Origin: Morchella semilibera
Taxonomy: Eukaryota > Ascomycota > Pezizomycetes > Pezizales > Morchellaceae
Reading direction: 5' to 3'
Length of the DNA: 64,000 nucleotides
Assembly (NCBI GenBank): GCA_009192285.1
Contig: WBVU01000009.1
Coordinates: 186,001 to 250,000, forward strand
Every line of letters begins with the position of its first letter. The first letter of the stretch is position 1. The notes beneath the pieces are model-generated. The model ran no database searches, had not been told where the DNA came from, and saw only the letters and a list, made by a program, of their open reading frames with translations. This document shows, one piece after another, positions 59,301-64,000 of the stretch. The translations under genes were made by a program, and so were the position numbers.

Positions 59301-60102
59301 TATCTGTAAAGTCACGCAAGTTTACGTGGACTGGCTGATGCCCCCGACCGACAAGACTCAGGAATTCGGGGAGTCGTAAGGTATCTGGCTTGTCTTCTTC
59401 CTCATTACCTTCTCTAGGGACCCAGGAAAAATTGAATCCCTCCTGTTTCAGCTCATCACTGGCTGTTTTCGGGTCTGGGAGTGATGTGTTGATGAATCTA
59501 TCCTCGAGCGTTTCCACTGATAGAGCTTAGCTGGATTCTGCAACTCCAACTAGTGGTTAAGGACAATACTACATACAATGTGACTTCAGGACGTCTTCAT
59601 CAATCCCACTTAGTTCTGCCCACACACTAACATCTTGTTCAAAGGTTTGCAGAGTACTGGGTCCCAAGTAAGGTGCCGCTTTGCTGATAGTTTTACCGCG
59701 AGAAAGAGTCTGAGTATTTTGCTTTTGTGCAGAAATAAGTGCTTCTCGCTGAGCTTGCAGGTACTCCGCACTCGCCGAGCTCTTTTGGGCCACATTCGTA
59801 TTGGTATTGGCGTTGGTATTGTTGTTGGCGCTGGTGGCTATACTGAAACCAGTATTCTTATTAACACTCACATCATTGCTTGTATCCGTCTTCACGTTGG
59901 TGTTTATGCTAGAATTGATATTAACAGCAGGGAGGTTAATTATTTTGCCACCCCTAAGCTGCGATACAAAAGCTGCAAGTGTCTGAGTTTGCTCTAACTG
60001 GTTAGTGTGAAGGGCCTGGAGCAGGTTTTCGAATCCTACAATCTTCTCCTCGAGTCGTTTAATTTCCTCTAATTTAGGATCGTTGAGTTGTTCTTCGCTC
60101 AT
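56351..60102 (-). CDS. CorA-like fungal membrane protein, about ten exons
   Basis: Exons read as 60102-59577, 59516-59209, 59162-59109, 59042-58959, 58916-58760, about 58663-58260, 58212-57889, 57820-57764, 57699-57637 and 57565-56351. The acceptor of exon 6 and its donor are ambiguous; other joins are in frame with GT-AG and branch sites. The N-terminus has a coiled coil and an Asn/Thr repeat. Next come LRDFTDRSCEKVMYYEATDF, AHPAWNK, ISAYEAKNEDGENNRTYGRE, and LLRLQWPEIGVRRATGIPIN. A long helical stalk leads to ASGVLESRAAVSQAESMHTL and two membrane helices (TVLMIIFLPLTLVISLF and IGAITVTTLLLGLNLGSFIL), the layout of CorA-type Mg2+ channels and their fungal relatives. No GMN motif is seen; SMPFM occupies that place, so ion transport is not assured. 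More hydrophobic segments and a long disordered tail follow. Confidence 0.75.
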
Positions 60103-63100
60103 CGTGTTCGGCTTTCGATCTGTACTGGAAATGGGGTTTGTTTGAAGATAACACTTGCGCCAGGTTACTTGTTAATTAAGGATACAGAAAATGTTTGTGG
60201 GAATCGACTGTTTACTATATCACCAAGTATATCTACTCTTCTTGCCCATAGATATACGCTCTGGTACATTTCAAGCTTCAATCACAAGCACCGCCTGCTG
60301 ATCGCGCACTATTCAGGCTAGCATTATGATAAATACTAACCCCTGTCCAATATTGGAGGGACAGTATGGGCAGTAGATTGGCTAGCTTCTAGATATCGCG
60401 GTTAATTCACGAATGGGGGAAGGCTTGTGGATTCTTTCAGTCACTTTGAAAATGTTCCACAATGCACCTCTCACCGGAGGTGACTCAGGTGGTTGAAGAT
60501 CGAGAATTCTAAGTGCCTTGGCCATATGTCCGCCGGCCTGAGCCTGCCCACCACTTGATAATTACACGTACTTATGATTAAGGTCTCCCAGGACGGTTAT
60601 AATAGCGCGGAAATCGACCTTCCAGTGCAAATATTTACAGAAAAAATCTAACAATCGCAACATCCTGGGTCCCTCGAGACAAATGGATATGTGTCGGCCC
60701 AGGGTCTGTCATAGATCTATATTCAACTAGTCTTGGGGACAGTTTTGATCCCCATCTGTGTCCTGATCAGGTTACCGAGTACTGGTGTAGCTATAGGACT
60801 GTGGGTCCAGAAGCGCAACTCAAAAAAAAAAAAAAAAAAAAAAAAAGCAATTCCCTATGTAGTACATCCTCTAAAACTACATGCAGTAAATACATTTATA
60901 CATGACATACGTCTCGTACATGACCCCAAGTGGAACCCCGCCCGCAATCAGAAACTAACCTACGAAGCCCGTAGAACAAATTTTCAGCTCGTTTTATCTG
61001 CTATATATAGCTATCCTAACCGCATTTGCCTATTTTACCAGCTCTAAGACAACCGGGTGAACAATATTCTCCGGGACAATGGCAGGCCTGACCCAACGAC
61101 GAATTACCAATCGCCCTGGTATAAATCAGCCATAGTAAAGGGGCCGGTGCGGGTTTTCCGGTTCTGTTTAGCTAATTAGTGTGAATTCACCACTTAGCCA
61201 ACCTCGGAATTGGCTTAAGAAAGATTTATATGTTTTTTTTTACCAGAAACTGTGCCACTTAACCCAGGCTTTAAAGGTCACACATGTCTGAAGCCCAACG
61301 GTCCATGCGCAGTAACAACTCCACCAGCTTACTTTGCGTAGACCAAGAAAGCTTAAATCAACTCTATCTCCATCAGATATTTCTGTCATCAACATAGGAG
61401 CTACGTGAAATGTCTTGGCGCTGATTGTAACTCATAGCTGAACATACTGTAGTGGGCTGTAACCTTAATTAGTGTAATACATGTAGGTAAGTATCTCTAT
61501 GCAACTGAGGCCTAATAATTGTACCCTATCTAGTACCTGGCTATTTGTGAGATTTTTTAGGCAGGAAGCATATATATATCAAGGCTCATACATGAAAACT
61601 AGATATCACTAATTCTTTACAATCAATACTTTGCAATTTGTCAATGGAATCACCTACATCTATAAAATACTGGCCGGTATTTCTTGGTTACAGGACATTC
61701 TGAGCTCGAGGGACTATATATATACCTAACGGGTACGTATCTAAATAAATTTTTTCTAGCCAGTTACCTTACGATACAGTACCAAAAAAGCGGGTGTATC
61801 TAGTACCTTATCTGTCAGAATACCATGACACTCCGGTATTGCTACAGCATTGCTATGGTATAATGGCCGAAACTCCGATCTAATTCGGAAGTTTTTCACG
61901 ATACCGTATTGCTATGGTATCTATTACATCCCCTTTTTTGGTACTGTATACCTAAACGCCCTCGGGATTTCTACGTAAGTGACCAGATCTGCTACATTCA
62001 GTTAGTGCGCCAGGATCGAGTGCCTCCCCGCCTCAAATCGTGCCAGATCACTTGTATAGTATATCGTTGAATTTAGCGCAGGCAGAGAGAAGATATATTC
62101 TCAGCTATTCATATATCTATTGACCGCTGCGCTCCATTCACGAACTCGATACTTCCGGTCTACGTTTACGATGTACGAAATACATCTTAACAGCACAGAG
62201 CTCATTTCCGTTTGCATTCATGATGGCTAAATATTCCAAATGCGAGTTTTGTCAAAGATCTGCAGGTTTCGGCATCATGTCATATCACTGATGTTTCTTC
62301 AACCGGACTTGGCATCTATATAGATCTACATGTCTCGGTTTATTCCTGTCTACAATATGGTTACGTAATATTACTAATGAAATCCAATGTGGATTTACTA
62401 CATCTGTTTATTTCGACACACACATACTCAAAAGGAATCATACATAGAAATTTATTGTTCCAGTGCAAGCTGTTTACAATCACGTAGTTTCAATAGTTCC
62501 TCGCTAGCTTAAACTTTGAACTCTGTATTTAGGACTTGTGGCGGGCAATCTGTGGCTCACCATACAAAAACTAGATCTAGAGTAGACTTCGATCTACATG
62601 TAGTAGCTAAGAACGGCTATCGACGGCGGTGCAAGAGAGACCCACTTATCACGTAAAATTAAAGAGTACAAAATAGTCATAGTGTATGATATGTAAATTA
62701 TTAACTACTCCAGTGCATTGTTAATCTTCGGTTTCGGGTAATACTTTGATACTAAAACTATGGTTGGTCAATTTCAAGTTTCAGGTCACAGGTACATATG
62801 CGCGTTGTAAAAGATCTCTTGTCGGCGGGCGCGCTAAGTAAATGTGAGTTGTGGGAAGTTTCCACCAGAAGGCCGGTGGCCGAGTGGATATAACACTTGG
62901 GTTGCCGGTCCAAACACCGTGATACTATACTACGGAGATCCATTTTCTCGGCAACGCCCAGAGAGAGAAGAAAGCGGAGGACAATGCAATTCCCAAGCCG
63001 AACACTACATAATGTAGTTCTACTAGTCGTGATCTCTCATTTTATATGAACAATACTTGCATTGAAGTATTTCTATTTATCCTGGCTAGATTACTCACGG

Positions 63101-63192
63101 CATGGCTAAAAACTTCTACGAAAGGCACCCCGGAAAGAGAACGCTGGGCAAGGATCCCCGGTTATTTACTCCAATCAATAGGGAGATTCTAT
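60103..63192. other. AT-rich gene-free stretch
   Basis: A-run of about 25 bases at 60822-60846, a T-run near 61231-61240, and a pogo-like MITE at 61777-61946. A fragment at 62866-62885 resembles a tRNA D-arm but no full cloverleaf is present. No gene supported. Confidence 0.5.
61777..61946. mobile_element. Pogo-like MITE, 170 bp
   Basis: Terminal inverted repeats CAGTACCAAAAAAG and CTTTTTTGGTACTG with TA on both sides as target-site duplication. Interior subterminal repeats TACCATAGCAATACGG/GGTATTGCTA are also inverted. Non-coding. Confidence 0.85.
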
Positions 63193-64000
63193 CTAAACTG
63201 CATAATAGACATCGATTTCCATTCTCTCCACATAATTCTCCCACCCCGGATACTACAACGGTAAGCATCTTCCTGAGTAAATTTCCAAAATAGGATGAGT
63301 AGCTACTTACCATAGCTCTTGCTACAACCGAGACCCTATCTCCCGCTCCCATGCTCCTAACCAAATCACCTCCATACCCGGCACCATCCCCACTGCATGA
63401 TCCAGGAAGATCATCCCAGCGCCATACAACTGTGTGTTTCTTAGTTTCCCACTCGGCGTGGAGATTCACTTGAACATCCCACCTCTGAGCTGTTTCTTTT
63501 GTATCTTTCTTAGGTACAGCAACAGTTTTCAACTCAAGTGCTTCTTGACGCAAAGTAAGTGCATCCCCTCTTATATCGGCGGGACCTGCGTGCGGGATTT
63601 CTCTCCTAGCTGCTTCGATGGTGAGTGGACGCTCTAGAAACGCTTCGAACCAGGAAAACGACCCGTTATAGGTTCCTAGACACAGTCAGTAAAACAAGCA
63701 ACAAGACTGAGACACCGATAGATTTCCCACCCGTTCCAGGGTTCGAACTCCATCCCTGGTCATGACTCCATATTCTAAACACCACCTTCCTCCCTGGTGT
63801 GAGTGTTCTTGCAGAAACACTTCCAATCTCCACTCCCTCCGTCCCACCCTCTGGGATAAAATTTCCCGGCAACGGGATACTCTGCAGATACAACAATTGT
63901 CCGTCGCTCTGGACCGAAGCTTCCACTGCAGTCTCGACAGTATTGTGAGGCCAGTACTCTGAAAAGTCGATAATCTGATCGACCAGTTCGATTGGGATCA
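63193..64000 (-). CDS. Fungal unknown-function protein, 3' part (runs off edge)
   Basis: Minus-strand exons: (off right edge)-63731, 63675-63311 and 63252-63193. Introns of 55 and 58 bp have GTGGGA and GTAAGT donors and TCTAG and TTGTAG acceptors; both joins are in frame. Visible sequence starts IPIELVDQIIDFSEYWPH, an F-box-like opening. RKVVFRIWSHDQGWSSNPGTG runs across the first junction into TYNGSFSWFEAFLE. Then follow WDVQVNLHAEWETKKHTVVW and VRSMGAGDRVSVVARAM, and the protein ends YPGWENYVERMEIDVYYAV. This block order matches a widespread fungal family of unknown function, possibly lectin-like beta sandwich. About 260 residues seen; the true start is outside the window. Confidence 0.82.

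Noticed and set aside
62866-62940. GTGGCCGAGTGG sequence resembling a tRNA-Ser/Leu D-arm
   Set aside because: No B box or paired T-arm follows; no cloverleaf.

Overview
The window reads as the end of a filamentous ascomycete (Pezizomycotina-like) chromosome. Genes are sparse and have short GT-AG introns (mostly 42-95 bp) with CTRAY-like branch sites and pyrimidine-rich leaders. Long stretches hold only decayed DNA, simple repeats and small inverted-repeat elements. I do not name a genus; low gene density and many degraded repeats would suit a truffle-like Pezizomycete, but that is inference.

1-2085 is gene-free repeat debris joined by a 10-N gap to a telomere-type array (2098-2265, 10-nt unit AACCCTAACT). 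The array is in the orientation expected of a left chromosome end, so the true end is probably at about 2.1 kb and the gap may be a false join. From 2.25 to 14.89 kb lies what I read as one telomere-anchored unit. It holds two genes transcribed toward the telomere (2249-2908 and 4949-5974), duplicated ~340-bp upstream modules, five copies of a ~46-bp palindrome-centred motif, and a complete two-ORF non-LTR retrotransposon (ORF1 7223-9655, ORF2 9649-14269) transcribed away from it. The retroelement ends on its 3' side exactly in the telomere unit. It carries three frame-preserving phase-1 spliceosomal-type introns, which is very odd for an RNA-mobilised element.

14.9-35 kb is gene-poor: a possible beta-trefoil gene (15993-16605), a three-exon coiled-coil gene (18906-19736), a dead HNH-endonuclease gene (about 30165-31060) and several MITE-like hairpins. 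35.4-42.4 kb carries a divergent pair: a 1415-aa TPR-CHAT caspase-like protease with 13 near-identical TPR units, and a 414-aa protein that looks like a fungal gasdermin-type pore former with an acidic repeat tail. This may be a regulated-cell-death or allorecognition module.

42.4-64 kb becomes more core-like: an F-box/ankyrin gene broken by one frameshift (49444-50677), then on the minus strand a ricin-type beta-trefoil lectin gene (51622-52820), arginyl-tRNA synthetase (53403-55866), a multi-exon CorA-like membrane protein (56351-60102), and the 3' part of another fungal gene running off the right edge (63193-64000). Exon boundaries were read by eye from splice consensus and frame continuity.
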